Positions 30,516-41,889 of a stretch of DNA of 64,000 bases are shown here, one piece after another. Source of the DNA: Peronospora farinosa (lineage: Eukaryota; Oomycota; Peronosporomycetes; Peronosporales; Peronosporaceae). Under the pieces are notes generated by a model. The model made no database searches. It had not been told where the DNA came from and saw only the letters and a program-made list of their open reading frames with translations. A program made the translations under genes and the position numbers. The DNA lies in assembly GCA_947646735.1 (NCBI GenBank), contig CANTFK010000993.1:62001-126000 (forward strand), read 5' to 3'. Numbering within the stretch: the stretch's first letter is position 1; the number at the start of each line of letters is the position of its first letter.

Positions 30516-32168
30516 TTATGGTTTACAAGATTTCTGAAAAGTCCTCAGCCATTCCAGTACCCCCGGAGTTGTCTCCTGGCGGTTACGTGGGCTATGCAGT
30601 ACTGGCTGCCGGATGTTGATGGTGTCTTGGAACATTTCCGTTGCTAGGCGAAGGTAGACGCCTTTGCTTACATCTTTATCCTTCGTTGTTCCCTGATAGC
30701 GACCGCTCGGAGTTGGCGAAGAAGGACTTGTTTGACTTCTGTAGCATACCCAGACCTGGTATTCCGTGAGAGTGTGTCCGTGATCCCAGAGTTGTGCCGG
30801 TGACTGCGACATCGGGAAGTGGTTACCGTCCTGTGAGCCGTCTCGTTGATGTAGCCTGGTAATTACCGCCGTAAGTGCTGGATGAAGCTTTCGTTTGGCG
30901 CGATGGAATGGTTGGCGTTGAAGCGCCTTGAATGCGTGCATGTTGTTGATGGAAGGTGGGAGACTCCATGGAAACCCATGTAGCAGCGGATGCGCTGTGA
31001 ATACAAGCGCCGTGTTGCGTGTTTTCTGTTGTAGATCCACCAGCTCCTGTTGATCAGCTTCTGGCACATCGGTCATGTGATCAATGATCCAATGGAGTCC
31101 GTCGTTGGCTTGATGGAGGACGATAAGGGCGTGGTTGCCGCCGGCGTTTGCTTTCTGGCGCCCGAGTGTGACCCCCTGGTCCAGCAATGTCCAGGTGTAC
31201 GTGTTCAATACCTCCGGCCCGTTCCGCAGCGTAAGCTGAGCCGGTATTTGCATTTCTTCTGCTTCGTGCAGATAGGGACTTGCCATAAGTATGGCTGTTG
31301 CCCATAGCCCTAGTTTAGGCAGCGTGTGGTAAGTATTCAGTTTCGTTGTTGGGACCCGAATACGGTAATCCAGCGTTGACACTCGCCGAATGTGTAGCTC
31401 AGCTAGCGTGCAGGCGGGTAGTAGTGGATATTTCTTTGTTGATAGCATAATCCCCTTGTCATCTATTATCCAAGGATTCTGATCCCACCTGTAAGTCGCC
31501 CAAAAGTCTTTGTGCTCCTGGGTGTACATGTTTGTAATAGTCGGGATATCTTCATAATATTGGAGAAGTAAATCCTGGTCCGACCTGGTGGCCACGAGGT
31601 GCGTCACTAGGCGCTTCAAAATTCCATCACGATGCTGTTTAATGATCGTCCATTCTTCTGACGTCGGTGCGATCCACGCGCTTAATTCCGCTCTGATTTC
31701 CGGTTGTAAAGCCATTAGCGTGCTGTTTCTACCGGCTTTGGGTGATGCCGGTGAGATTCTCCACATAGCTGAGTCCTCCATATCTTGAAATGACCACGCT
31801 GCCCAAGCATAGAAGCAGCGATCGCGTTTCTGAATCAGCCACTTCATCGCATGCTTAATATTTTGAGTGCATATGGCGACGTCTATGGAGACGAGCCCTA
31901 TCCCCCCGCCCCGCGTGGTGTGTATAGCAGGCCTGGATTGACCTTGTGTCTGCTGTTGCATGTAGACGTGGTGTGATGCCACATAAATTGCTTCTGTATG
32001 TTGTGCAGTTCTGCTCGAGCCCATTGCGGGAGCCGGAAGACAGCAGCTGTAAATAAGACTGCTGGTAGCATGACAGCATTCAGTAGCAGTATCCTCACGG
32101 CGACGCTGGTTGAGAGGCTTGCCGCGGTGGCTAGACGCTTTCTGACGTTTCGAATCCGTAAGGCCCAA
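30516..32168 (-). pseudogene. C-terminal part of the LINE protein
   Basis: This frame takes over from the reverse transcriptase frame at G-G-G-I-G-L-V-S-I, where one G is missing from a G run at about 31,902. It holds the usual alpha-helical region after reverse transcriptase and ends W-L-R-T-F-Q-K-S-C. The related fragment at 41,890-43,165 has between Y-Q-V-W and W-L-R-T-F-Q-K an additional 200-residue region with H-L-F-W-E-C-P that is missing here, so this copy is probably deleted internally. Confidence 0.75.
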
Positions 32169-34432
32169 TTTGCGTCAACCAGGTCTCCAGTCCCCACCTG
32201 GTACCCTAAATACCTAGTCGTTTGACCATGACGGAGTACTGGAATTCCTTCATAATCGGAGATTGCGACCGCTGTATTGAGGAAAATCAGTACACTCTTT
32301 GCTGGTTGTACAGACAGCCCTGAGAGCTCCCCGAAGCGATGAACGATGATCATTACCTCCGGTATCTGCCCCGCGTGGTGTAAAAAAAACGTCGAATCAT
32401 CAACAAAAGCGGAGAAATTTTGTTCCTGGGTAGGAATGCCTGGATGCCGCAACCCCCGTATCTGGGTACTTTGCAGTAGTGCGATTGATAGTATTTCTGC
32501 CACGAGAAGAAAAAGTAGTAATGCTAAGGGACAACCCTGTCGGATGCCCGTGAGTACGGGAATCGGGTCGGATAATATCCCATTGACTACAAATCGGGCG
32601 GTAGTGTTACGGTGGAGGTTCCGAATCATTGTAATGAAGGACTCCGCAAACCCGAAATACCGCATAACTTCAAATAAAAAATCGCGCGAGACCGTGTCAT
32701 ATGCCTTGCGAAAATCCAGCAATAAAATTGCTCGACTATATGCAGGCTCCAGGTCCGGTTCGTGTTGCGCCGTTAAAAGGTGTGCCATCATCATCATGAC
32801 TGTTTTAGACATTTGTCTTCCATGTACAAAACATTGTTGAGTGTCTTGGATAGGAACCCCTAACACTTTTTGTACGCGATGAGATAGTACCTTGGCGACG
32901 ACTTTGTAGCCTGACTGTAGCAACGCTATCGGTCGATTATCCATTGCATCCGCCGAATCCCCCTTCTTCCGGAGCGGGATGATTAATCCCTCCAAAAAGG
33001 AGGCTGGTGGCGTTCTTCCCTGCAGTATGTCGTTGCCTATCGTGACGAGTGCCGGTGCAAGTAGTGCTTGATAGTCCTTAATGAAATCGTTGTTGAGCCC
33101 GTCCGGCCCAGCCGCTTTATGTCGGGAGAGCGACGTGGTGGCCCGGAGGACCTCTGCCAACGAGATAGGTTCCATGAGTATCTCGTTGTCGTCCTGGGTT
33201 AGGATACGATCGGTTGGCATGGTTATAAAGTCTTGTAACGCCTGTTTGAGAGTTGCGGCGGGTACAATACTGTGAATGTGACAGAGAATTGGCCGCCACT
33301 CGGATGCGAAATGGTTTGCAGTTGTGTCTCCTTTGCGGAAAGGCTGCCCATTGATCCGTCGCAGCCCGGAAATGGATTGGTCTTTTTCCCAGTTCGAGGC
33401 CCGCTTGAATTGCCATCGCAGACTATCCATAGTCCGTTCCAGGCAAAGACCCTGTCGAATAGTTTGTGCCAGTCGAAGCTCCTCTTCAATTGTCTGTATG
33501 AAACTCTTTCGCGTCAGCAGGTGCGTGCGGGCCTGAGCCTGGATTCTCTGTCGGAATCGACGTGCCCTCTGCGTTTCCTTTTTCGTTATTCGACGGATAC
33601 TTGAGCCGCAGTCGAGGACCGCTTTGTCCCATGTCCTCGTGTTGACTTCCCGTCCGACCTCCCGACGTATTAACTCCGCTAAGAGCTCGTCGTGGACTCG
33701 CGCTGGCGTCTGCGTTCGAATGGGATAGTGAACTGGCTGGGTTTTATTTCTTTGGTTCCGTCGCGGTCCACCGACCGCAACATGCAAGATAATTTGTTGA
33801 TGGTCAGAATGAAACACAGGCAGTTGTACTTGTACCTGCTGGACGACCGCTGTCCACGACGTGCCTACATAAAATCGATCAATCCTGCTGGCCGACCGTG
33901 CATTCCAAAATGTGTAGTAATCCACCGGCTCCGGTACTTCGTCCTCCATTGCCGAAGCCGCCAGAGTCTGAGCGTCTTCGAGTCCTAAAGCTTGAAGTAA
34001 TGTCTCCAACTCCGGGCTTTCGGGACGTCCCGACCGCAAACCTCCCAATCTGTCGAGATGGGGACTCTGGACACAATTAAAATCGCCAAAGAGCACCACC
34101 TCTAATTGAGGCCATGGCCATTCCCGCATGAGACGGAATAGACGTTCCCTCTCCTGTCTGTCATTAGGAGCATATACGTTGACAAGCAAGATGGAGTCGA
34201 CTATGACTGCTATCACCCGTTTAGACCACAGCTCCGGGTGCCACCGTTGGCACACTTGTTGCTTACGCGGGTCGAGTAGGATGGCTACTCCCCCGGTCTT
34301 ATCGGCGCTAACGCTCCAGTATGATGATTCCGTGTGACAGTCCGAATATTGCGCACCCCAGTTGGTTGACCACGAGTCTGCTGCCTCTTGGGCCGCGCTC
34401 GCCGAATCAATGTGTGTCTCTTGTAAACCCAA
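31898..34432 (-). pseudogene. LINE endonuclease and reverse transcriptase
   Basis: Residues 1-235 hold an APE-type endonuclease: G-L-Q-E-T-H (catalytic Glu), Y-A-P-N-D, F-G-D-F-N (Asp/Asn pair) and F-H-S-D-H (catalytic Asp-His). Residues about 430-720 hold reverse transcriptase: H-K-A-A-G-P-D-G-L-N-N-D-F, L-L-D-F-R-K-A-Y-D-T-V-S-R, G-I-R-Q-G-C-P-L and A-F-V-D-D-S-T-F. The endonuclease nicks target DNA and the reverse transcriptase copies element RNA from the nick. The frame is open along 844 residues. The upstream piece 34,433-34,880 is in broken frames. Confidence 0.9.
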
Positions 34433-34882
34433 CGCAATGGTATTGGTTCTTTTACTTTGTACCCTTCAACCGCTCATCCATTTGTGCCGGTCCACCCGTT
34501 TAAAACCCCGGACATTTTGTGAATGGTACATTCCTGTCCCCCGTCCGTCCGTTTGTTTGGCGACGGGAGAGGCATCGGGAGCGAAGAGCTCCTTGACATT
34601 AAGGTGTTCCGTATACGCGTCCCGTCCAAGCTCCGCAGCTGTAGGCTCAATACACCAGGCGTCAGCCTCGGTGCCCTCAGTATTGAAGAGTCCGTTGGAC
34701 GGACTCGTGTGCGAGGGATGTCGCGAAAAATGCGTGAAGCACGCTCCAATCCTGCAAGGTAGAGGCGTCCTGGAAGGCTCGTCGATAATCACCGTGCGAC
34801 CGGCTTGCCTCTAAATGGCGCCTGATCCTGTCAGGTACCGCTTCATCCGCCTCAGCCGGTTTTCCTGTCAAGGCTTTGATAT

Positions 34883-36337
34883 CTACATTGTGTAGGATAG
34901 CGCAAATAGTATGCCATGCAAAATTGCTTTTTTTGCAACGTCACAGCGGCGTAAGAGGTCGTCACTGCCATACCCGCGTTCCCGTAATTTGTCCCAGTCA
35001 TCCCTGTTGTCGATCAGCGGCGCTAAAAGTGCACTACCTGATAGGCTAGTCGTTCGTGCTTTCCAGTCGTCGAGCCACACTTGTGTTGGGTGGTCAGTTG
35101 TCCGATTTCGATACTCCATGAGCCCCTGATACATGCAGTCCTGTCTCCACGCAGCCATCCAGGCTAGTAAGACCTCGTCGCTTAGGGCATTGAGGAGGTT
35201 ATGCTGGAAGGGAAAGTGCTGGAGCAGCTGCATCAGCTTGATCGGTTCTGCAAGCACTGCACGGCGCCACTGCTCATTGCTGCTGTCGAGCGTTGGAAAC
35301 TGTACCCCAGAAGCTGAATGCCACGTCTCGCTCCAGGATTGCCACATGTCCTGCCAGGGTCCATTCGTAAGCATAGGAATCTCCGGGCGAGTTAGCGCTG
35401 CCTTGCCTCCCGCATTGCCCTTCCCTTTCTTGAGCACTAGTGCGGTGTGCTTATTTTTGGTTTGACCCTTCTGCCTCTCCGTTCCGTCCGGTGTAGTTGG
35501 ACGTGCCCGTTTGTTTGGCTTGAAACGATTGGGCGTTTGTGGAACATGAACGACTAGCTGTGACTGACCACTAATTTCGTGTTCCTTGCTTTGATCTGGT
35601 CTCGCGTCACGGACACCGTGGCAACCGTGACTCCAGGTCACAATATCTTGTTGTTTTTCCTGTGCTCCCCGGTTATTCTCTGGCTGATGCAGATCATTCT
35701 CGTGGCGGAGAGTTCGCCACTGTTGCAAGATACATGGTTCGAAATGATGCTGCTGTTGCAGCTGGATGACATCAATGTTGGTGGCATCCTTAATATCCGT
35801 TATTGCTATCCGTTCTTGGTCGTTGTGCGAGAGGTCCGGTACTGTAGACGTGAGAAATGTTAGCAAATCGCGCAATCGCTCTGGATCATCGCTTTGCAGA
35901 ATCTGATGAATGTCTAGTTTGAGCTGATGCGGGACGGCTAGTTCCTGACAGCGCTCATGCAGCACGTCCAAATGTCCGTCTCCCAGTTCCACATTCCAGG
36001 GGTCAAAGGGACCCACGCTCATACTCTCATCCGTAAAGTCGTAATTTGCGCCTTTTTCCTCCGTCAGTTGCTCCTCCCCAACGTCAGTCATGGCCACGTC
36101 CGAAGTACTGGATGCGTTAAGTTTTTGTGAACCTGTTCTGGTGGCCGAGCCTGAATCGGTGGATTTAAGTGTAGTCCTCTGGTGAACGAATGCCGAGTAA
36201 TGTCCTCCTTCGTAGTGTAACACTAAAGGCGATTGACCGGCCTCGTTTAGCTTGTCCTGGGCAATGAGTCGGCCACATTCCGCCGCCGTTAGTATCAGTT
36301 GTTCGCCTGTCTCGATAATTTTGTTGTTTCGACTCAT
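34883..36337 (-). pseudogene. LINE linker with end of OTU-like domain
   Basis: The frame is in phase with the one upstream, from which it is separated by a single TAA at 36,380-36,382 and 14 codons. Near residue 40 it has L-V-L-H-Y-E-G-G-H-Y-S-A-F-V, which fits the catalytic His block of OTU cysteine proteases. The rest is charged and unrecognised. It ends by a frameshift near a run of seven T (about 34,930); the natural continuation is the frame ending around 34,680. Confidence 0.6.
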
Positions 36338-36379
36338 GGAACTCGGCCTGTACAGGCTGCAGTGCCAGTCATCACTACC

Positions 36380-37696
36380 TTACCCACCCTTGGCAATGAC
36401 GTAAATGTTTCTGCGTAGAAAATTAGCCGCCATGCAGAGCGTTTCACATCCACCCCAATTGTGGACGTGAACTTTTGCGTTCCTCTCAGACGGACTCTTG
36501 CCGTATTCCTCCAGGTACCATTTAAATTGCTTCTTCGACGCTAATGGCTCCATGTCCGTCCATCCTCGTTGCACTGCTATGAGTGTGGCTACTCGTGTGT
36601 CATGCAGAAATTTCTCCCCAAGATGAAGCTGTCCTGCATGCTTGATTCCTCGTTTAAGTCTACCCGTCGCTGCAGCCAGCTGGGTGTCCTGTGCCGCTAA
36701 GTCTGTATCACGTAACGCTTGCACAATGGCCATCGCCATGCAGTTGCCTGTTGCCGGTGTTGTGACTGCTCGAAGCTGGAGCTGCCCGGCCATGTCGTCG
36801 ACGGCCCGGAAAGCGGTGTCAATCGGCTGAATCAACTTGACCAGAGGTTGTCTTTCCGTCTGTGAGGGTGCGATGAGGCCAAGCAGATGAGATCGTTCCC
36901 TCTGTAAAAGCCCCATTAATTGGGGCTCCGCTAGAATTGGCGGTGGATTTTTCTTGAGGATCCGTAATTGTGACATCTCCGTTGGTGTCCGGAACGGTGT
37001 CTCCGTGATCACCTCTGTGACCGACCCCTCAATAATTTCGGACTCCTCTCCCCGGAGCCCCTGCATCTCCTGTTCCTCATCTACCCCTGCTTCAGTCTCC
37101 TTCCCGGAAAGTGCGTCATAACGAGTTAAAACCTCGGCGTGTTTCCGTGCTGGCTTGTTCTTGTATTTAAAGCGCCGTCGTCCAGCCCTTAATAATACTG
37201 TAATCCATGTGGCTTTAGGCTTCGGTTGTGGTGGTGCGTCCGTGGGGACGGAAGCTGTAACTCCGGTGATGTTGTCGTCAATGGATATCGGCGGTGAGGA
37301 CGCCTCCGCGCCTACTACTGGATCGAATTCGGTACGGTCCTCCGCCGTTGGCTGAGGTTGAAGCCCGCGTTTAGAAAACTCCGCCGTCTCTTGATGAATG
37401 TGTCTTCTGGTGGCCGCCGCTGCCTTCATTTCCTCAAAGTTGGCAAACGGCTTGGCTACATCATCCAACGTAACCATTTCCTGCTCTGTGACTATTAAAC
37501 AACCTGGTCCCCGCAATTGCTCATCTGTATATACACATCGTGCCAACGTGTGGCCAATATTTCCACATCTGAAGCATTGAAGTCTCCGGCCAACATGGGG
37601 ATGCTTGAGGATGATAATCATGCCTATCCAACCCCAAATCGAACAATTCCTCGTAGAAATTCCGGACATCCTGCCAACCTGAGAGTCAGTCGCCAT
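36380..37696 (-). pseudogene. LINE CCHC knuckle and start of OTU-like protease
   Basis: Near residue 40 C-F-R-C-G-N-I-G-H-T-L-A-R-C is a zinc knuckle, the mark of nucleic-acid binding by ORF1 proteins. Near residue 315 T-G-N-C-M-A-M-A-I resembles the OTU active-site block (D-G-N-C…, Cys nucleophile), and the end, H-N-W-G-G-C-E-T-L-C-M-A-A-N-F, resembles the W-G-G-x-(x)-E-L-x-A-(x)-A block. OTU enzymes cut ubiquitin chains or polyproteins. The domain is interrupted by an in-frame TAA just before its His block. Confidence 0.65.
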
Positions 37697-39302
37697 ACAT
37701 TGGATGTTCGTGACTCCGGCGTGCAGGTATCCATGTCCTCGAGGTCATGTGTCACGGGACTGTGCTTGCTGATAAACGCCGAAATTTTTCCGATGTCGAC
37801 AAACCGGGAAATGTTGTACATTCGAATCTCGTATTCCACGGCCCGATGGGATCTGGTACTGCTTGCTCCCACCTGTCGCTCCCATGCTGATCCTGGGGAT
37901 GGCCCATGCCTGTTTTCCAGCCTGTAGACCGCTTTCTTGAACGGGACCGTCGCATTCTGAAATTTTCTTGCTGTTCCTCTGTCGAAAAAGAACAGGTGGA
38001 TGGACTTGTCAACGTGATTGTAGCTGATCGCCTTCAGGGTTCGCAGGAGGTCGTATAAGATCTGCCGGTTGACCTTGGTACTTTCTGCTGCCAGCAAATT
38101 TCCTCTTTAAGAGCCTGCGTGTGTCGCCGGCTGGCCGGTACGGAGCTTCCCCCACTGAGACGGAAGCGCAACTCTCCTTCAACTTGGGCCTGAATGGTGC
38201 TGTGAAGCCGCAGCAATTCTGTGGAACCGTATATGTTTTGGAGGAACAGAGGCAGCCGTCTGGTCACTATGTCGCCCTCCGCCAACCCGCGGATGATAAT
38301 CCATTCATCGGCGGACCCCTCCCTCAGCTCGTGTCGCACCCCCATGCGCTGACCTTTACCACAAATTGCTTTTAATCGGCTGCACTCCTGTGGGGAAAAT
38401 TTGGCCGGATTGAACATGAATTTCTCGTACCGAAGCGACGAAACTGGGTCTGGTTGCTCCGGGCTGGGATCGTTCTGTCCTGTGACCTTCGCCGCCCATT
38501 AACTTAAGGCTGGCTGCTGGGACCAGCGCAACTTGCTCAGCATCCTTTCCAAGATGGTCGTTAACATCCACGCTGTGTTGAGTAAGTCCGTGCTTATGCT
38601 TGTCGCATACTGTTCCCACTGCTGATAGGAGCAGTTGGCTTTAACACACGCCTCCTCAAAAAAGGATGTGAGAAGCCGTCGTTCCGCTTGCTTCAGTTTC
38701 GGGTACCGGACCTTCTGTGGCGAAAGTCGCTCCCGTCGCGCCGGTATCGAATTGTAGACATCCGAAAAGAGGTATGCCACCGTTACTTGCCATGCCTCCC
38801 GTAATGCCGCATCAGGCGCCTCCTTAATTTCGTGAACTAGGCTTGAGTACAGTTCCTCTGGTCCCAATGGTTGCGGCACCGAGTGCGCTCTATTACTGGA
38901 GCAATTTTCAGCTGCGCCCTCTTCTTCCTGCGACCTTGCTGTGCTCTCTTGCTGACCGCTCTCACAATAGACGGTTCCCGCCGACCCAGCATGCCCCTCC
39001 TCATATTCCAATTTGCGTCCCTCCTTGGTCGGCTTCCGTAGTATCTTGGCACCGGACCCTGTCGCTGGCTTTCCTGACTCGTGCGCGTCAGCCGACCGTA
39101 AATCCCGCCCTCGAGGGGTTACCGAGTTCTTCACTCCGCCTACCTGGTCATCGCGCATTATTCCATTACCTGTATCACCGTCCTTGGTTGCTGGCACCAA
39201 TCCACCCCCATGGGGCGGGTCACCGGACCTACCATCCGGCTCATCCATATTGCTTGGCTGTACTTTACCCCTTAAGTACGAAAATCCCTGTGTTGTCGCC
39301 AC
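37624..39302 (-). pseudogene. LINE 5' coding region (ORF1 N-terminal part)
   Basis: Three frames follow in order: 39,302-38,499 (267 residues, starting 45 bases from the 5' end of the element, Gly/Glu-rich then helical), 38,417-38,034 and 38,097-37,624. The last two overlap by 64 bases in different phases and join by a one-base shift. The second and third form a mixed alpha/beta region before the zinc knuckle, the place where an RNA-binding fold is usual in ORF1, but I cannot name the fold. Confidence 0.6.
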
Positions 39303-39486
39303 TCCTGGTCGACTGCCTCCGATTGGGCGTTTTTACGAGTGACTCTCTCAATTAAATGTATCCGCAGTTGCTTGGCTACATTCTCATTCGTGAAATGTTC
39401 TTTCGAATTCGGTAGCATGACGATACAAAATAGAGCTTTTGGTGAACCCATGCTTTAGCTTTGGAAGTGACCAGTAATTCACTCAG

Positions 39487-39503
39487 TCATTTTCAAATTG
39501 CCT
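39487..39503 (+). promoter_or_regulatory. Oomycete-type core promoter of the secreted-protein gene
   Basis: TCATTTTCAAATTGCC agrees with the Inr (TCATTYY) plus flanking element (CAWTTT) described for oomycete promoters. It would place transcription start about 38 bases before the ATG at 39,527. It is unchanged in the right arm. Confidence 0.65.
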
Positions 39504-39526
39504 ACTTCGCACTCAATCAACATATA

Positions 39527-40003
39527 ATGCGTCTAGCTCTCTCTCTTCTGGCGATCCCTTTGCTCGCTGCGACGCCTACTGTTGCAGACACATATACCAA
39601 TGTCACGGAGACACCTGAGCGTTTGGATTATTTAAACACCGCTTTAGATGACTTCCATACTAACCCCTCATTTAATAATGATATACCGTCCCTGTGCTAC
39701 TATGGCGTGGGAAGAATATGCGAACATTCACCAAAAAGAGACGAATCGGAATATAAATTCTTATACAACGTTCAAGGCGATGAAGTGGATGATTATTTTT
39801 CTTTACCGTCCCCACCATTTTGCCCATCCACTTTCCCTCTGTCATCGTATCAGGTGAAGATCTCTGTTGATAGGTTGAATGGGAATATTCTTTTACATTC
39901 TTACACGAAGCGTAAAGATGGAAATTTTAGTTGTGTTGACACAACCGAGTACGTGATTGAAAATGCTGCATCATTATTATGTAGTGCTTTATGTGGAGTA
40001 TAG
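39527..40003 (+). CDS. Small secreted cysteine-containing protein, copy 1
   Basis: From ATG 39,527 the product has 158 residues: a signal peptide (Leu/Ala-rich core, residues 1-20, cut probably after T-V-A), then a mature part with six Cys (57, 65, 99, 136, 152, 156) and two N-glycosylation sites (N25, N133). An upstream in-frame ATG at 39,461 lies before the promoter element, so the later start is preferred. No RxLR, LFLAK or known domain is visible. It is probably secreted and may be an effector or a cell-surface protein; this is inferred from size, cysteines and divergence from its twin. The LINE sits 140 bases upstream. Confidence 0.8.
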   Translation: MRLALSLLAIPLLAATPTVADTYTNVTETPERLDYLNTALDDFHTNPSFNNDIPSLCYYGVGRICEHSPKRDESEYKFLYNVQGDEVDDYFSLPSPPFCPSTFPLSSYQVKISVDRLNGNILLHSYTKRKDGNFSCVDTTEYVIENAASLLCSALCGV

Positions 40004-40483
40004 TGTCACAGTCCGTCTTACTTTGTTGTCATTGCTTTAACTTCTTGTTGTTTCCGATGATACTGAAGGCACATAGAAAACGGTCCGAGGTGTACTGGTT
40101 AATAGCCGTCAGCGAATGGGCCATCCATACAGCCAAAAGGAGTTTAGCAACCCGACACAAGTCTGAGAGAATTTGTTGTGGCCGCTCTCGTAATGACAGT
40201 GGTCATATACCAATGCATTAAAGACGATGTGAACGCAGTCGCTAACTTACATAGCCGTGGGCAGTTGGTGAGATCGAAGAGCAAGAAAAAAGAGAAGCAG
40301 CATTACGAGAGATAAGAGTTGAATGAAAATGTTGCACTAATTGTCCTCTTGTGAGTTTGTTCTATTTGGAGTGTGTGTGTGCATTCTGTAGCCCACGAGC
40401 TGTCAGCCGTAATCAGGAGTTGACAGCTCTGACCCCGTATGAAGAGTTAATACTCTTTGGCCATTCAGTAGGATACATATCTA

Positions 40484-41889
40484 GATGCAAAGCTTGGTAT
40501 GATGTGTATATCATGTCGCAACAGCAAGTATGTGGACTCTTTCTCTCGTGCATAATGGTTGTAGGAGAGGCTAGCACTGAGGGGGTAAATGGTTTCACTT
40601 GCATTTGATGGTATCTGCTACGAAAAGCCTACGCTAGAAATGTGGCGACGTCGATACCACTCATGCCGCATGTTGTAAGTTATCTTGTCAAGCCCGTGCT
40701 GCTGATACAAACAGCGAAGCATCGTGGTTCACGTGTTTAGAGCTACTATGGGAAGTAGTTGCATGTTTCCATTCCTTGCACGTAAAGATGGTGCCCTTAT
40801 CAACTACAGGCAAAGGCTATCAAACAAAGATTTGTAGTGGTCGGCTTATAAAGTCGCCTCTCCATAAAGTCGCCCTCTGCATATAGTCGCTACGCCCCCG
40901 CCTCTAGTAGGTGTCAGTCGATGCCGCACCAACGTTAATTACTGCTGCCAAAGGACCCAACGAAATTCATTTTAAGCTCGACGAAGTATCTGAAGCTTGG
41001 GCGTTGATACCGCTGATATTGGAATCTGCCGAGGTCGCTTTCGATGCCGTGCCCTACTAACCCAACTACGCTCGGATCGTGCCCACCCGCCTTTGCCTTT
41101 GCTTGCACTTTCCAAAAACGAGCAAGCAGGACCGGCGAGACTCTGATCATGGTACCATTGGTTTGCAGACTTGGTCCCGATTCGCAAAATATTTTACCAC
41201 TCCTCGGACGAGTAGAAAGATGCCATCATGATCACATCTCGTTGCGATGGCCAATGAGGTCTACGATGCCCTCAGTGCCAATGCCTCTGCACTTCTCGAC
41301 GTCCGGGCAATAGTTTTACAACAGCAAGTCATGGACGTGCTAGTCGAAGAAGCAGCAGTGATATGAGGGTTCACACCGTTGCTACGCTGATGCGTTTCAT
41401 GACCGACAATCTGTCAGTATTGTAGATAGACTGCACACTTTTTTTCGCTTTCTGTGCTAGTTGTAACTCGTACGTGTACGGCCGGCAAAAGATGTTATCA
41501 CAGCGACCGGAAGGTGCCACCTGTGCGATTCTACAACCTTGATACTCTCGGTGACGATTACGATTAAATTGCACGGGAAAGAGACAATTGGAATGAAGCA
41601 GTAGGAGTGGAGAGACGTTAAACTACCCGCGCAGTTTATTGCTGGTTGGCCATCGTAGCTGTTGGTAGGAGGGCGACTCCGAAGGTTCTTAAGGGTAATC
41701 TTGCAAGAGTTGCTTATTGGCAAGTTTCCATGCTGCGCGTCGTTTAAGGTGTTATTTACGGTGGACGTACACTTGCTAGTGAAAACATTCGTGCAACTAT
41801 GGAGTGCTGACAATGATCTACTCTTGGAGCTGGAGATTCACGGACGGTCCGAGAACATATTTTTCCTTGTTGCTTCGCGTCTAAAAAAG
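40484..41889. other. Spacer of the inverted duplication, with repeat D
   Basis: The stretch between the left arm and the LINE fragment has no convincing gene. Bases 40,833-41,135 are the second copy of repeat D. The frames at 41,457-41,813 and 41,662-42,045 overlap on opposite strands and show no domain. Confidence 0.5.
40833..41135. repeat. Dispersed repeat D, second copy
   Basis: Same orientation as 28,802-29,100, starting at GTAGTGGTCGGC, with scattered substitutions and a few small indels. Function and class unknown. Confidence 0.7.

Larger units (their letters stand above)
30488..39346 (-). mobile_element. LINE (non-LTR retrotransposon) with APE endonuclease and OTU-like domain
   Basis: An 8.86-kb minus-strand element flanked by a 12-bp target duplication. 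From its 5' end (39,346): an ORF1-like region with frameshifts, a CCHC knuckle and an OTU-like domain split by one stop, a long linker, an apurinic-type endonuclease, reverse transcriptase and a C-terminal part ending at 30,516. The 3' UTR is only about 28 bases, with no poly-A tail. The copy is full length at the 5' end but inactivated by several frameshifts, a nonsense codon and a probable C-terminal deletion. Confidence 0.9.
39347..40483 (+). repeat. Left secreted-protein arm of the inverted duplication
   Basis: This segment matches 43,180-44,292 in reverse. Promoter, leader, signal peptide and 3' flank (up to CCATTCAGTAGGATA) are close to identical, while the part coding the mature protein is much more different. 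The 3' flank has an apparent short frame in both copies (39,991-40,221 and 43,673-43,467) without support as a gene. Confidence 0.9.

Noticed and set aside
39461..39526. Upstream in-frame ATG for the secreted protein
   Set aside because: It precedes the core promoter element, and the later ATG gives a clean signal peptide.
39991..40221. Short frame after the secreted-protein gene, also at 43,467-43,673
   Set aside because: The two versions lose alignment after about 50 residues and end at different places; more likely 3' flank.
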